Source of the DNA: Pseudomonas frederiksbergensis | GTDB taxonomy: Bacteria; Pseudomonadota; Gammaproteobacteria; Pseudomonadales; Pseudomonadaceae | NCBI RefSeq assembly: GCF_035751725.1 | Contig: NZ_CP142104.1 | Span: 4,588,001-4,652,000 of the forward strand | Length of the DNA stretch: 64,000 bases | Direction: 5' to 3' | In this document: positions 1-8,779 of the stretch, piece by piece | Position numbering within the stretch: position 1 is the first letter of the stretch | How the letters are laid out: every line of letters starts with the position of its first letter | Made by a program: the position numbers and the translations under genes | The notes under the pieces: generated by a model | What the model was told of the DNA's origin: nothing | Seen by the model: only the letters and a program-made list of their open reading frames with translations | The model's database searches: none

Positions 1-715
1 CGCTGAGCCGGAAGATCGCCGCGATGGACTGGGCGCGTTCCTGGCTGAGTTTCAGGTTGGCCGGCGCCGCGCCCGACGTATCGGCATGACCGAGGATCAA
101 CACTGCCGTTTGCGGATCGGCCTCGAGAATTTTTGCGACGCGGGTGAACGGACCGAGGGTCACCGGCAGCAGCATGGCCGGGCGGTCCGGGTTGAACGAG
201 CCGTCCGCAGGGGCGGTGACCACCAGCACGTTATCGCGGCGCTCCAGTTCAAGCTTGCTGTCCTTGATGGCGGTGCGCAGCTTCGGCTCATAATCGTCGA
301 GCCAGGCCTGGGTGACTTTCGGGTCGGGCATCGGCACGGCCTTGGCGGTTTCCTGCTTCTCGCCGCCGAACGGCCACCACCATTTGCCATTGCTCTCGGC
401 TTGCGCCTTGGCAACGGTGGCCGGCGCCTTGGTTTCAGGCTTGGCCGCGGGTTTCACTTCTTCTTTCTTGGCAACATCGGCACCGTCATCGGAAGAGAAC
501 GGCCACCACCAGTGCGTCGCGCCCTCGGCCTTGGCTTGCGGCGCCACCGCGGCGGGTTTCAAAGGGGCCTGCGGGGCCGTGTCCTTGGTCGCGACCTTGT
601 CGGAGGAACCGAACGGCCACCAGCCACTGCCGCCCTCGGCATCATTTTGTGGGTTTTGTGCGCAACCGGTAATAGCGAAGCACAGCGCCAGAGCGAGGGT
701 TTTATTCGATGACAT
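1..715 (-). CDS. OmpA-family lipoprotein with tryptophan-rich repeats (C-terminus cut by window edge)
   Basis: The gene starts at an ATG at 715 and runs off the left edge, leaving 238 codons. The N-terminus is a lipoprotein signal ending in a lipobox (ITGC, Cys18), so an outer-membrane or periplasmic lipid-anchored protein is expected. A low-complexity Ala/Lys/Pro linker follows, holding three copies of a W-W-(W)-P-F motif near residues 32, 69 and 112. An OmpA C-terminal peptidoglycan-binding domain then begins; its GHADTSG motif and LSQERA segment are visible. The domain call is firm. The role of the Trp repeats is unknown. No strong ribosome-binding site is seen before the ATG. Confidence 0.88.
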   Translation of the reverse strand, partial: MSSNKTLALALCFAITGCAQNPQNDAEGGSGWWPFGSSDKVATKDTAPQAPLKPAAVAPQAKAEGATHWWWPFSSDDGADVAKKEEVKPAAKPETKAPATVAKAQAESNGKWWWPFGGEKQETAKAVPMPDPKVTQAWLDDYEPKLRTAIKDSKLELERRDNVLVVTAPADGSFNPDRPAMLLPVTLGPFTRVAKILEADPQTAVLILGHADTSGAAPANLKLSQERAQSIAAIFRLS

Positions 716-834
716 TGGATATCCACAAAAATGATCTGAAGTAAAAAACAAAGGCCATGTTCCGGCCGCATAAACAGACGCTTGGAAAGCGAAAAGAACA
801 CCTGGTTCCTGTATCCACTACCGTCAACGGCGTT

Positions 835-1980
835 TTATAGACAAGTGGCAAGCACCCGCGCAAGGTGCTGCGCACGCGGGTCCATCAAGACGTAGGGCCC
901 GAGCGTGTTGGTTACGAAACCGAACGCAACGTCATGCTCAGGATCGGCGAAACCGAGGGAGCCCCCTGCCCCGGGATGACCGAATGCCCGCGGCCCGAGG
1001 CCGTAGGTGGCGTTTGGCACATCCGGTTGATCCAACATGCAACCCAGGCCGAAACGGGTCTGGGTCAATAACGTTTTATCCTCGCCAAAACTGTGCTGGC
1101 GAGTCAGTTCGTCGAGCATTTCACCTTCCAGCAAACTGCCGTCCAGCAGGCCGGCGTAGAACCCGGCGAGACTGCGGGCGTTGCCATGGCCGTTCGCCGC
1201 CGGCTGCTGCATGCGCCGCCATTCCGGTTTGTTGGTGCTCGTCATGATCGATGGCGGGTTGGTGAAGGCCCGGGTGGTCATGGCCGTCGGCTCGCGCATC
1301 GTGACCTGTAACAGGCGCTGGGCCGCGGCATCACCGACGTTGCCTTTGCCGCGCGCGATATGCGCCACGCGATGAAACTCTGCATCGGCCAGACCTACGT
1401 GGAAGTCCAGCCCCAGCGGTTTGGCAACCCGGGCCACGATGGACTCGCCCGGACCGCGGCCATCGGCCCTGCGCAACAGTTCGCCGACCAACCAGCCGTA
1501 CGTGATCGCGGCATAACCGTGGCCCTCGCCGGGCGTCCACCAGGGTGTTTCAGCGGCCAAGGCATCGACCATGGCTTGCCAATCGTAAAGTGCCGCGGGC
1601 GCCATCAATTCCCTCAGCGCCGGTAGGCCGGCCTGATGGCAGAGCAACTGGCGCAGGGTGACGGATTGCTTGCCCGCCGCCGCAAATTCAGGCCAGTAGC
1701 GAGCGACCGGCGCGTCCAGTTGCAACTTGCCTTCAGCCACCAGTTGCAAGGCGGTTACGGCGGTGAATGTCTTGGTACAGGAAAACAGATTGGCGAGGGT
1801 GTCGCTGTGCCAAGCCTCATGACCATCCTTGTCGGCGGTGCCGGCCCAGAGATCGATGACCGTACGCCCACCCACCTGGATACACAACGCCGCGCCGCGC
1901 TCCTGGGGATCGTCGAACAACGCCGCGAACGCTTCACGCACCGATTCGAATTGAAGCTCGTAATGGCCTTGAATTTGCAC
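835..1980 (-). CDS. Beta-lactamase-family serine hydrolase (EstB / class C-like esterase)
   Basis: The 381-residue protein has the class C beta-lactamase/family VIII esterase fold. The nucleophile motif SxxK appears as SCTK within LFSCTKTF, a Tyr motif as TYGWL, and a late glycine-rich HPGAGGS loop stands where the third motif belongs. No signal peptide is seen, so a cytoplasmic esterase or peptidase is more likely than a secreted beta-lactamase. I chose the GTG at 1980 because AAGGGAG lies just upstream and homologues begin near here. The frame stays open to 2115, but that extension would run into the hairpin behind dinG. The substrate is unknown. Confidence 0.88.
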   Translation of the reverse strand: MQIQGHYELQFESVREAFAALFDDPQERGAALCIQVGGRTVIDLWAGTADKDGHEAWHSDTLANLFSCTKTFTAVTALQLVAEGKLQLDAPVARYWPEFAAAGKQSVTLRQLLCHQAGLPALRELMAPAALYDWQAMVDALAAETPWWTPGEGHGYAAITYGWLVGELLRRADGRGPGESIVARVAKPLGLDFHVGLADAEFHRVAHIARGKGNVGDAAAQRLLQVTMREPTAMTTRAFTNPPSIMTSTNKPEWRRMQQPAANGHGNARSLAGFYAGLLDGSLLEGEMLDELTRQHSFGEDKTLLTQTRFGLGCMLDQPDVPNATYGLGPRAFGHPGAGGSLGFADPEHDVAFGFVTNTLGPYVLMDPRAQHLARVLATCL

Positions 1981-2077
1981 CCGCAACTCCCTTGAAACAA
2001 AGGCTTTTTCAACTGGCTGGCATTGTTTCAGCCATTGAGGTTTTTGGGAACCTTCGTGAGACGGCTGGTTAAGCGCA

Positions 2078-2118
2078 GTCTTGCGTGGCGAGCGCACTGG
2101 CTTCCCGCCACGCAAGAC
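2078..2118. repeat. 13-bp stem hairpin directly after dinG
   Basis: Perfect inverted repeat GTCTTGCGTGGCG / CGCCACGCAAGAC with a 15-nt loop, starting 3 nt beyond the dinG stop codon. No T-run follows on either strand, so it is more like a REP-type or mRNA 3'-end hairpin than a classical intrinsic terminator. Confidence 0.75.
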
Positions 2119-2121
2119 CCG

Positions 2122-4266
2122 TCAGGAAATTTCCCGCCGAAACGGTGGCAGCGCGTTTAGGATGGCCTTGCCATAACGTTGGGTCACCAGCCTGCGATCG
2201 AGCAAGGTGATGGTCCCGCGGTCTTCCTCGGTACGCAGCAAGCGACCGCAGGCCTGGACCAGTTTCAGCGAGGCGTCCGGCACGGAGATTTCCATGAACG
2301 GATTGCCGCCCCGGGCTTCGATCCATTCGGCCAGCGCCGCTTCAACCGGGTCGTCCGGGACCGAGAAGGGTATTTTCGCGATCACCACGTGCTCGCAATA
2401 GGCACCGGGCAAGTCGACGCCTTCGGCAAAACTTGCCAGGCCAAAGAGTACGCTGGAGTCGCCACCGTCGACGCGTGCCTTGTGCTTGTTCAAGGTCTCC
2501 TGCTTCGACAGGTTGCCCTGGATGAACACTTGCTTGCGCCAGTCACGGTCGAGACCGTCGAACACGTCCTGCATCTGCTTGCGCGAGGAGAACAGCACGA
2601 GGGTGCCACGCGAACCTTCCACCAGATCCGGCAAGTCACGGATGATCGCGGCGGTGTGGGCGGCGGCGTCCCGCGGGTCTGCCTTGAGGTCGGGGACTCG
2701 CAATACGCCGGCATCGGCATGGTGGAACGGGCTAGGGACCACGGCAGTCACGGCGATTTTCGGCAAGCCGGCGCGCATGCGGAAACGGTCGAACGTGCCC
2801 AGTGCGGTCAGCGTGGCGGACGTTACCAGCGCGCCGTAGGCCACGTTCCACAGGTTGCGCCGCAACATGTCGGCCGCCAGGATCGGACTGGCATTGACCT
2901 CGATATCGAACAGCGAACCGCTTTCGGCCAAGGTCAGCCAACGCGCCATCGGCGGGTTATCTTCCGGGTCTTCGGTGGTAAAGGCCGTCCACAGCTCCCA
3001 GTTGCCCTGTGAGCGAGACAGCAGGCTGCCGAACAAGGGGTACCATTCCTCGGCCTGGTTGCTGGCGATGCCGATATTGACCTCGCCATCCATGCCCTCC
3101 TTGAGCAGGTCGGTCAGGCGCGTGAACAAGTCAGTCAGGCGCGCGAAGCCCTTCTTGAGCTCGATGCCCATCTCGCGCATGTGCTCGGGAATCACCCCGC
3201 CGACAAACCGATGGCGTGGCCGCTCCCGACCCTCGACGTCTTCGCCAGGCTTGAAGTCAGCCACCTGCTCGCACGCAGTGAACATGAACTGCTGGTTCGT
3301 CTTGATTTCCCGCGCCAGCTCTGGCACCTGCTCGATGAACTTGCCCAGGTCACCTGGTAGCGGGTGCTGGGCCAGCAGCTTGGTCAGGTTCTTGGCGGTG
3401 CTTTCCAGCCAGTCGGCGGTGGAGCGCAGCCGGGTGTAATGGGCGAAATGGCCGATGGCCTTGTCCGGCAGGTGGTGGCCTTCGTCGAACACGTAGATCG
3501 TATCGCGCGGGTCCGGCAGCACCGCACCGCCGCCCAGGGCCAGGTCGGCCAGGACCATGTCGTGGTTGGTGACGATCACATCGACCTTGCCCATGCCTTC
3601 GCGCGCCTTGTAGAAAGCACATTGGCCGAAGTTAGGGCAGTGACGGTTGGTGCACTGGCTGTGGTCCGTGGTCAGGCGCGACCAGTCGGCGTCTTCCAGG
3701 GCCGTGGACCAGCTGTCGCGGTCGCCGTCCCACTTATTGCCGGCCAGTTTCTCGATCATGCTGGTGAACAGTTTCTGACTGGCCTCGTCGACCTCGATCT
3801 TGAAGCCTTCCTCTTCGAACAACTGAGCCGTCGCGGTCTGGGCCTGGCCTTCCTGCAGCAACATGTCGAGCTTGGACAGGCACAGGTAGCGCCCGCGACC
3901 CTTGGCAAGCGCGAAGGTGAAATTCAGCCCGCTGTTGCGCATCAGGTCGGGCAGGTCCTTGTAGACGATCTGCTCCTGCAGGGCGACCGTGGCCGTGGCG
4001 ATCACCAGGCGCTTGCCGGCGGCCTTGGCACTGGGAATCGCCGCCAGGCTGTAGGCCACGGTCTTGCCGGTACCGGTGCCGGCCTCCACCGCCACCACGG
4101 CGGGCTCGCCATTGCGCCGGCCCTCGTCGTCGGTGTCGATGTCGCCCAGGACTTTCGCCACTTCGGCAATCATCAGGCGCTGGCCATATCGCGGCTTGAG
4201 GCTCTTGGCTTCGAGAAAACGCGAATAGGCGCCCTGGATCGTGGTTTTGAGTTCGGTGCTGATCAT
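2122..4266 (-). CDS. dinG: ATP-dependent DNA helicase DinG
   Basis: This 714-residue XPD-like superfamily 2 helicase unwinds DNA 5' to 3' and acts on R-loops and replication-transcription conflicts in characterised relatives. Walker A (GTGTGKT) is near residue 65 and the DEAH-type box appears as DEGH near residue 260. Four cysteines expected to hold a 4Fe-4S cluster are present: one in RYLCLSK (about 128) and three in CTNRHCPNFGQC. The C-terminal motif VI region (QACGRLLRTEEDRG) is intact. Length is normal for the family. A consensus LexA box lies 23 nt upstream of the start, pointing to SOS induction. Confidence 0.96.
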   Translation of the reverse strand: MISTELKTTIQGAYSRFLEAKSLKPRYGQRLMIAEVAKVLGDIDTDDEGRRNGEPAVVAVEAGTGTGKTVAYSLAAIPSAKAAGKRLVIATATVALQEQIVYKDLPDLMRNSGLNFTFALAKGRGRYLCLSKLDMLLQEGQAQTATAQLFEEEGFKIEVDEASQKLFTSMIEKLAGNKWDGDRDSWSTALEDADWSRLTTDHSQCTNRHCPNFGQCAFYKAREGMGKVDVIVTNHDMVLADLALGGGAVLPDPRDTIYVFDEGHHLPDKAIGHFAHYTRLRSTADWLESTAKNLTKLLAQHPLPGDLGKFIEQVPELAREIKTNQQFMFTACEQVADFKPGEDVEGRERPRHRFVGGVIPEHMREMGIELKKGFARLTDLFTRLTDLLKEGMDGEVNIGIASNQAEEWYPLFGSLLSRSQGNWELWTAFTTEDPEDNPPMARWLTLAESGSLFDIEVNASPILAADMLRRNLWNVAYGALVTSATLTALGTFDRFRMRAGLPKIAVTAVVPSPFHHADAGVLRVPDLKADPRDAAAHTAAIIRDLPDLVEGSRGTLVLFSSRKQMQDVFDGLDRDWRKQVFIQGNLSKQETLNKHKARVDGGDSSVLFGLASFAEGVDLPGAYCEHVVIAKIPFSVPDDPVEAALAEWIEARGGNPFMEISVPDASLKLVQACGRLLRTEEDRGTITLLDRRLVTQRYGKAILNALPPFRREIS

Positions 4267-4288
4267 GGATGGTCGGGCGCTAAAAACG

Positions 4289-4304
4289 CTGGATAAATTT
4301 TCAG
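4289..4304. promoter_or_regulatory. LexA (SOS) box of dinG
   Basis: The 16-bp site CTGGATAAATTTTCAG fits the CTG-N10-CAG LexA consensus with an AT-rich core. It sits 23 nt before the dinG ATG, where it would cover the promoter. Confidence 0.75.
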
Positions 4305-4365
4305 TGGTTCGAATCGGCGGCTATCATACCCCGCTAATGAATCCTGCGCAGAACGGAGTGACCCG

Positions 4366-4830
4366 ATGACACCCTTTGCCCTCGTCTACACCCTGCATTT
4401 ACTGGCGGCCCTGATCTGGGTCGGCGGCATGTTTTTCGCCTGGATGGTCCTGCGCCCCGCCGCAATCACGGCGCTGGAGGGCCCTGCCCGGCTCAAGCTA
4501 TGGGTAGAAGTGTTTCAGCGTTTTTTCGTCTGGGTTTGGGTGGCGGTCGTACTTTTGCCGATCAGCGGCGTGGGCCTGATCCACATGCGCTTCGCCGGCT
4601 TCGAAACCGCGCCACGTTATGTCCAGGTGATGATGGGGCTGTATATCGTGATGACGGCCCTGTTCATCCGCATCCAGGGCCTGCAACTGCCGGCATTGCG
4701 CACCGCCGTGACGGCCCAGGATTGGCCGACGGGCGCGGCGATGCTGGGCAAGATTCGCCGATTGGTAGGTATCAATCTGTTGATCGGCTTGCTCGTGGTG
4801 GCGATCGGCGCGGCGCGGCCAATGTTCTAA
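4366..4830 (+). CDS. CopD-family integral membrane protein
   Basis: A 154-residue protein with four predicted membrane helices. The first helix carries the LHLLAALIWVGGMFF motif, whose His and Trp-Val-Gly-Gly are typical of the CopD/YkoK-like small membrane family. Relatives have been linked to copper or haem, but no metal role is shown for this short form. It is convergent with the collagen-like gene and divergent from dinG. An ATG is preceded by GGAGTGACCCG, a good ribosome-binding site. Confidence 0.8.
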   Translation: MTPFALVYTLHLLAALIWVGGMFFAWMVLRPAAITALEGPARLKLWVEVFQRFFVWVWVAVVLLPISGVGLIHMRFAGFETAPRYVQVMMGLYIVMTALFIRIQGLQLPALRTAVTAQDWPTGAAMLGKIRRLVGINLLIGLLVVAIGAARPMF

Positions 4831-4870
4831 ACAACCCATTGGCCTCCCACAGGTCCGGTTCCTGTTTTAT

Positions 4871-5629
4871 TCAGAACCGCTGCACCGTCACCGCGCCCGC
4901 CGCTCCGGCAGGCCCAGGCTGGCCATCGGCGCCAGGACGACCGCTCTTGCCACCGTCGGCGGTATAGACCAGGCATCCCTTGGCCTTCCCGCCTGCGCCG
5001 GGCTTGCCACCGTGCCCGGGCTTGCCGCCGGCACCACCGTCCACCTGGACCTTGATCTGCTCATCGGGATAAGTGCGGGGCAATTCGAGCCGCACCAGCG
5101 CACCTGCGGCGCCCGGCTGGCCGTCGCCACCATTGCTGCCGTCGGCGCCGCGACCTGCCGAACCCCAGGTACACCCCGGGGCTTGCCCGTTGGCGCCGTC
5201 GAGCCCCACATAGCCTGGCGCACCGCTCCCGCCACGGGCATCCACTGACAACAGCGGCGCGTTCAACACATTGAAGCGCAGGTTGAGATTACGCCCCGGC
5301 CGCGCCGCGTTCGTATAGGTGCCTGGCGCGCCGCGAGCGGTGATCTGGCTGCCTTCGTCCAGTTCTGCCTGGTTCACCTTCAGGTCCAATGCCTGTTGCG
5401 CCGGCACGATTGCAATACGCGCCTCGCGCCCCAGGCGCAGCTCAGCGATGGACAGTTGCGTTACGTTCGAAGGCACCAACAGCGTGCCATAGTCGGCCAC
5501 TTCCAAACGCTCCAGGGCCAGCGAACTGGTCGTGTTCGGCAAGCGCATCAATGAGTTGCTTTCTACCTGGACCACTTGGGCAGACGCCAACGGACAGACA
5601 AATGCTGCGAGAAGACACAATTTACGCAT
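4871..5629 (-). CDS. Secreted collagen-like Gly-rich protein
   Basis: The 252-residue protein starts with a Sec signal peptide (MRKLCLLAAFVCPLASAQ). A central beta-type region of about 110 residues follows. The C-terminal half has interrupted collagen-like Gly-X-Y tracts (such as GADGQPGPAGAAG and GKPGHGGKPGAGG), split by short non-collagen segments that carry two cysteines. Export to the periplasm or outside is likely; function is unknown. The ATG at 5629 overlaps the stop of the upstream DUF1145 gene in ATGCGTAA, so the two are probably translationally coupled. A longer open frame to 5752 lacks a signal peptide and was not used. Confidence 0.8.
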   Translation of the reverse strand: MRKLCLLAAFVCPLASAQVVQVESNSLMRLPNTTSSLALERLEVADYGTLLVPSNVTQLSIAELRLGREARIAIVPAQQALDLKVNQAELDEGSQITARGAPGTYTNAARPGRNLNLRFNVLNAPLLSVDARGGSGAPGYVGLDGANGQAPGCTWGSAGRGADGSNGGDGQPGAAGALVRLELPRTYPDEQIKVQVDGGAGGKPGHGGKPGAGGKAKGCLVYTADGGKSGRPGADGQPGPAGAAGAVTVQRF

Positions 5630-5894
5630 GGGAAGCCTCTGGCGCGGTCGCAAGGGTTTGCAAGTGGAAGATGCCGAACAACAGCACTCGGAGGCGATCA
5701 CGGCCCGGAGCGGGACGCCCGCGAAATTGTGCCCTGAACAACAACAGCTCAAGCAAATGGACCGCCAACAGCAGTGCCCCGGCGAGGTTGACCAGGACGT
5801 GCAGCGGATGGACGAACGGTAAGAGCAGATTGACCAGCACTACCAGCCAGAACATCAGCGTCAGCAAGCGCCCCAGCCCCCAAAACACCTTCAT
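5622..5894 (-). CDS. DUF1145-family small membrane protein
   Basis: A 90-residue protein with two or three hydrophobic helices (LTLMFWLVVLVNLLLPF and VLVNLAGALLLAVHLLELLLF) and a basic C-terminus. It matches the DUF1145/YhhL-like family, whose function is unknown. I took the ATG at 5894, which lies just after GGGGGG; an in-frame ATG at 5912 would add six residues. Its stop overlaps the collagen-like gene's start by 8 nt, so this is the promoter-proximal gene of a two-gene unit. Confidence 0.78.
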   Translation of the reverse strand: MKVFWGLGRLLTLMFWLVVLVNLLLPFVHPLHVLVNLAGALLLAVHLLELLLFRAQFRGRPAPGRDRLRVLLFGIFHLQTLATAPEASHA

Positions 5895-6015
5895 AAGCCC
5901 CCCGGTCGACATTATTCTTTGCGTGAACAGTAACGGCTCGCGCAAAGGATAAGCCAGAGGGCCGGGCAAATTTAATTTAGCGAACCGACCGCTCCGGCCC
6001 GTTGTAGCAACGGTA

Positions 6016-6741
6016 TCAGCGCTTTATATGCAGTTCGACCCGACGGTTCTGGGCGCGACCTTCATCGGTCTCGTTATCGGCCACCGGTTCGCTTTCGCCC
6101 TTGCCCTCACTGGTGACTTTTGCCGGCGCCAAGCCTTGGGTCAGCAGGTACTCCACGACGCTGCCGGCCCGGCGCTCGGAAAGCCCCTGGTTATAGGCGT
6201 CGGTGCCGACACTGTCGGTATGGCCGACCACGCGGATGCTCGCGACGTTGGCGTGGCTCAATTTGTCCATCAATGCGTCGAGCTGGCTTCGAGCCGCCGG
6301 AGTGAGATCGGATTGATCGAATTCGAACAGCACCTTGCCGGCATCATTCAGGGTAATGACCTCACTGCCCGGCATCTGTGGTTCGTCCGGCGGTGCGCTG
6401 GCGGGGTATTGCGGCAACGGGCAACCGTGGTGTTCAACGGGCGTGTTGGCCGGCGTGTCGGGGCAACGGTCGCGACGATCGAACACGCCATCGTCGTCTT
6501 CATCGCCATCCTGGGCGTAACAGATCAAGCCTGCGCCAAGCAGCCCCAACGCGGCGCCGCCAGCTGCCCAGCCAGTGCTTTCGATGGCGCCCAGCCCGCC
6601 GCCGACGAGCCCGCCGACCAGGCTGCAGATCGGCCAGGTACGTTGATTGAGTGGTGCACTGCCATCGCTTTGAGTGGCGCAACCGGACAACAAACTGCTC
6701 GCGAGCAGTACCGGCAAGGCAAGCTTGATGAGGACCTTCAT
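6016..6741 (-). CDS. OmpA-family lipoprotein with acidic TSP3-like segment
   Basis: A 241-residue outer-membrane lipoprotein. The lipobox LLSGC places the lipidated Cys at 21. A glycine-zipper-like stretch (GGLVGGGLGAIES) follows, then an acidic DGDEDDDGVFDRRDRCPDTP segment resembling thrombospondin type-3 calcium-binding repeats, and finally a complete OmpA C-terminal peptidoglycan-binding domain (GHTDSVGTDAYNQGLSERRA). It is a tandem paralogue of the gene at 6832-7527, which is the same layout. Its Shine-Dalgarno AGGAG lies inside a long hairpin (6750-6785), so translation may be regulated. Confidence 0.92.
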   Translation of the reverse strand: MKVLIKLALPVLLASSLLSGCATQSDGSAPLNQRTWPICSLVGGLVGGGLGAIESTGWAAGGAALGLLGAGLICYAQDGDEDDDGVFDRRDRCPDTPANTPVEHHGCPLPQYPASAPPDEPQMPGSEVITLNDAGKVLFEFDQSDLTPAARSQLDALMDKLSHANVASIRVVGHTDSVGTDAYNQGLSERRAGSVVEYLLTQGLAPAKVTSEGKGESEPVADNETDEGRAQNRRVELHIKR

Positions 6742-6749
6742 GATGAATG

Positions 6750-6785
6750 CTCCTGTGTCACCGGCCCATACCGGTCACACAGGAG
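6750..6785 (-). promoter_or_regulatory. 5'-leader hairpin sequestering the ribosome-binding site of the OmpA gene
   Basis: On the minus strand the arms are CTCCTGTGTGACCGG and CCGGTGACACAGGAG around a 6-nt loop: 14 of 15 positions pair, with one G-G mismatch. The AGGAG at the 3' end of the second arm is the Shine-Dalgarno, 8 nt before the ATG at 6741. No U-run follows, which argues against an intrinsic terminator. An RNA thermometer or other translational switch is inferred, not shown. Confidence 0.55.
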
Positions 6786-6831
6786 TAAAGACCCGCATCC
6801 GCGACTGTACAAGCCGCGGATCACGAGGGTT

Positions 6832-7527
6832 TCAGCGGTTTATCTTGATTTCGGTACGGCGGTTCATCGCCCGGCCATCAGCGGTTTTGTTGTCCGCCAC
6901 CGGCTGGCTTTCCCCGGCGCCGGACACCGAGACGAAACTGGCGCGAGGCACACCGCTGTCGATCAGGTACTGCACCACCGCATTGGCGCGTTTTTCCGAC
7001 AGCTTCTGGTTGTAGGCATCGCTGCCGACGCTGTCGGTATGGCCCGTCACACTGAGTTGCGCGGTGGAGGTTTCCTGCTTCAACCGGGTCGCAATGGTGT
7101 TCAACACTTCTTTATCAGTCGACGTCAGCGTGGCCTTGTTGAATTCGAAATGCACGTCACGCACGACGATGGTTTCCTCCTTGACCACGACCGGTTCCTC
7201 GGCCATTGGCGCCGGGGCGGGAGGTGGGCAACCGTCGGCGTCGACCTGCACGCCCTTCGGTGTGCCCGGGCATTTGTCGCGGCTGTCCGGAACACCGTCG
7301 CCGTCCTCATCGCCGTCGCCATGCACCCAGCAGTAAGCCGCCGCCATGCCACCCACGTACAAAGCGCCGCCGCCCGCCCAGGAAGTACTTTCTATGGCGC
7401 CTAACCCAGCACCGATTGCCCCCCCGACGGCCGCGCAGGTCGGCCAGTCGGTTTTCTGCAAACCTGCGCAACCAGTCAACACGCTGGTTAGCAGCACCAG
7501 GGGTAACGCTGTCCGAACTATGCTCAT
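6832..7527 (-). CDS. OmpA-family lipoprotein with acidic TSP3-like segment
   Basis: A 231-residue lipoprotein (lipobox VLTGC, Cys20) with the same layout as its neighbour: glycine-zipper segment (GGAIGAGLGAIES), acidic GDGDEDGDGVPDSRDKCPG repeat, a Pro/Ala linker, and the OmpA C-terminal domain (GHTDSVGSDAYNQKLSEKRA). The ATG at 7527 follows AAGGAG; the open frame extends to 7614 without a signal peptide. It lies upstream of the paralogue at 6016-6741, and the two leaders share a GGGTCTTTACTCC block, so the pair looks like a duplication that kept its leader. Confidence 0.92.
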   Translation of the reverse strand: MSIVRTALPLVLLTSVLTGCAGLQKTDWPTCAAVGGAIGAGLGAIESTSWAGGGALYVGGMAAAYCWVHGDGDEDGDGVPDSRDKCPGTPKGVQVDADGCPPPAPAPMAEEPVVVKEETIVVRDVHFEFNKATLTSTDKEVLNTIATRLKQETSTAQLSVTGHTDSVGSDAYNQKLSEKRANAVVQYLIDSGVPRASFVSVSGAGESQPVADNKTADGRAMNRRTEIKINR

Positions 7528-7720
7528 CGGGTTTTCTCCTTGAAGGATCGGCTTTTGCGCCGATTCAGGGGAGTAAAGACCCGACTGTCGATCTGCGCCA
7601 GCAGCTGGCCACATCCAGTTTGGGCCCGTGTTTGCGGCGTTTCGATGAGTTTTAATGACAACCGCTCTAGGCCGGGATCCCAGCGCACGCTATCGTGGCA
7701 GTTCTGATTGAGGAACTTTA

Positions 7721-8218
7721 ATGACCGTTGCCATTTCTTCGCGTACACCCCAGCAAGCCCTGGCCGCCGTGCTTGACCGTTACGCCCCGCAAACGCTGCT
7801 GCTGATCGGCGCCGGGAGCTTTCCGGCCCTGGAGGCGTTCCAGCAGGCCCATCCCGGTACCGAAGTGGTCCATGCCGGCCCCGGCGCGCTGCCGGCGGAC
7901 GTGGCGGCGAGGCGTTTCGACCTGGCCCTTGCGCTCGATTGCCTGGAGCATTTGCCCAAGCGCGACGGTCTGAACCTGTTGGGCGGCATCCGTAACCTCA
8001 ACGCCAGCCGGATTGCGGTACTGGCCGACCTCAACGCCTGCGGCTGGCAAGAAACGGACTTTTTTTCCCTGGCCCTGCAAGCCAGCGAGCGGTTCCAGCG
8101 CGAGGACCAGGTATTGACCCTGTTTACCTACGATCTGCTTGAATACAAGCAGGTCCCCGACTGGCTCAACTCACGCTTTTGGGCTAACCCCGAAAATTTT
8201 GGAAAATATTGGTGGTAG
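7721..8218 (+). CDS. DUF6231-family, methyltransferase-like protein
   Basis: A 165-residue cytosolic protein. Its [15 protein letters not shown] segment resembles a SAM-binding GxGxF loop, and the [13 protein letters not shown] segment resembles the D-x-x-EH region of class I methyltransferases, but the protein is too short for a full, standard domain. It probably belongs to the Pseudomonas DUF6231 family. It is the first gene of a tight cluster with YchJ, a LEA-2 lipoprotein and a SEC-C protein. No activity is known. Confidence 0.75.
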   Translation: MTVAISSRTPQQALAAVLDRYAPQTLLLIGAGSFPALEAFQQAHPGTEVVHAGPGALPADVAARRFDLALALDCLEHLPKRDGLNLLGGIRNLNASRIAVLADLNACGWQETDFFSLALQASERFQREDQVLTLFTYDLLEYKQVPDWLNSRFWANPENFGKYWW

Positions 8219-8220
8219 CT

Positions 8221-8709
8221 GTGGATACAAGCCTGCACACGACCATTTGCCCTTGTGGCAGTGGCAACCCATTGGATGCCTGCTGCGGCCGTTACCATGA
8301 CGGCCACCCCGCCCCCTGCGCCGAAGCGCTGATGCGCTCGCGCTACAGCGCCTATGTGCTGGGCCTGGTGGACTACCTGGTCAGCACCACCCTGCCAGCC
8401 CAGCAGGATGGCCTCGATCGCCAGTCGATCAGCGAATGGAGTGCCAGGAGCACCTGGCTGGGGCTTGAAGTGGAAAGCAGCGAAGTGTTCGGCGGCCAAC
8501 CGGAACACGCCTTCGTCACGTTCACCGCACGCTGGCACGACGGCCAGGGAGAGCACAGCCATCGCGAACAGTCCTCGTTCGTGCAAAACGGAGGGCGTTG
8601 GTACTTCATCGACCCCACCGTGCCGATCAAGATCGGCCGCAACGATGGTTGCCCGTGTGGCAGCGGGCATAAATTCAAAAAATGCTGCGCCGGTTATTTC
8701 AATCGCTGA
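8221..8709 (+). CDS. YchJ-family SEC-C motif protein
   Basis: A 162-residue protein with SEC-C zinc motifs at both ends: [15 protein letters not shown] near the N-terminus and [15 protein letters not shown] at the C-terminus. An NTF2-like YchJ middle domain lies between them. SEC-C motifs bind zinc, as in the SecA tail; YchJ function is unknown. No ATG is available. I chose the GTG at 8221, which follows GGTGG; a TTG at 8209 and a GTG at 8212 are alternatives that would overlap the previous stop codon. Confidence 0.88.
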   Translation: MDTSLHTTICPCGSGNPLDACCGRYHDGHPAPCAEALMRSRYSAYVLGLVDYLVSTTLPAQQDGLDRQSISEWSARSTWLGLEVESSEVFGGQPEHAFVTFTARWHDGQGEHSHREQSSFVQNGGRWYFIDPTVPIKIGRNDGCPCGSGHKFKKCCAGYFNR

Positions 8710-8779
8710 TTTCGGAAACGTCCGACGCTCGTCCGCTGGCCGGGGGGACTAGACTGGGTTTAAACCAGAGGCACGGACA

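Noticed and set aside
3364..4296. 310-codon open frame antisense to dinG
   Set aside because: High-GC shadow of dinG; no homology, no ribosome-binding site, and it covers the dinG start and LexA box.
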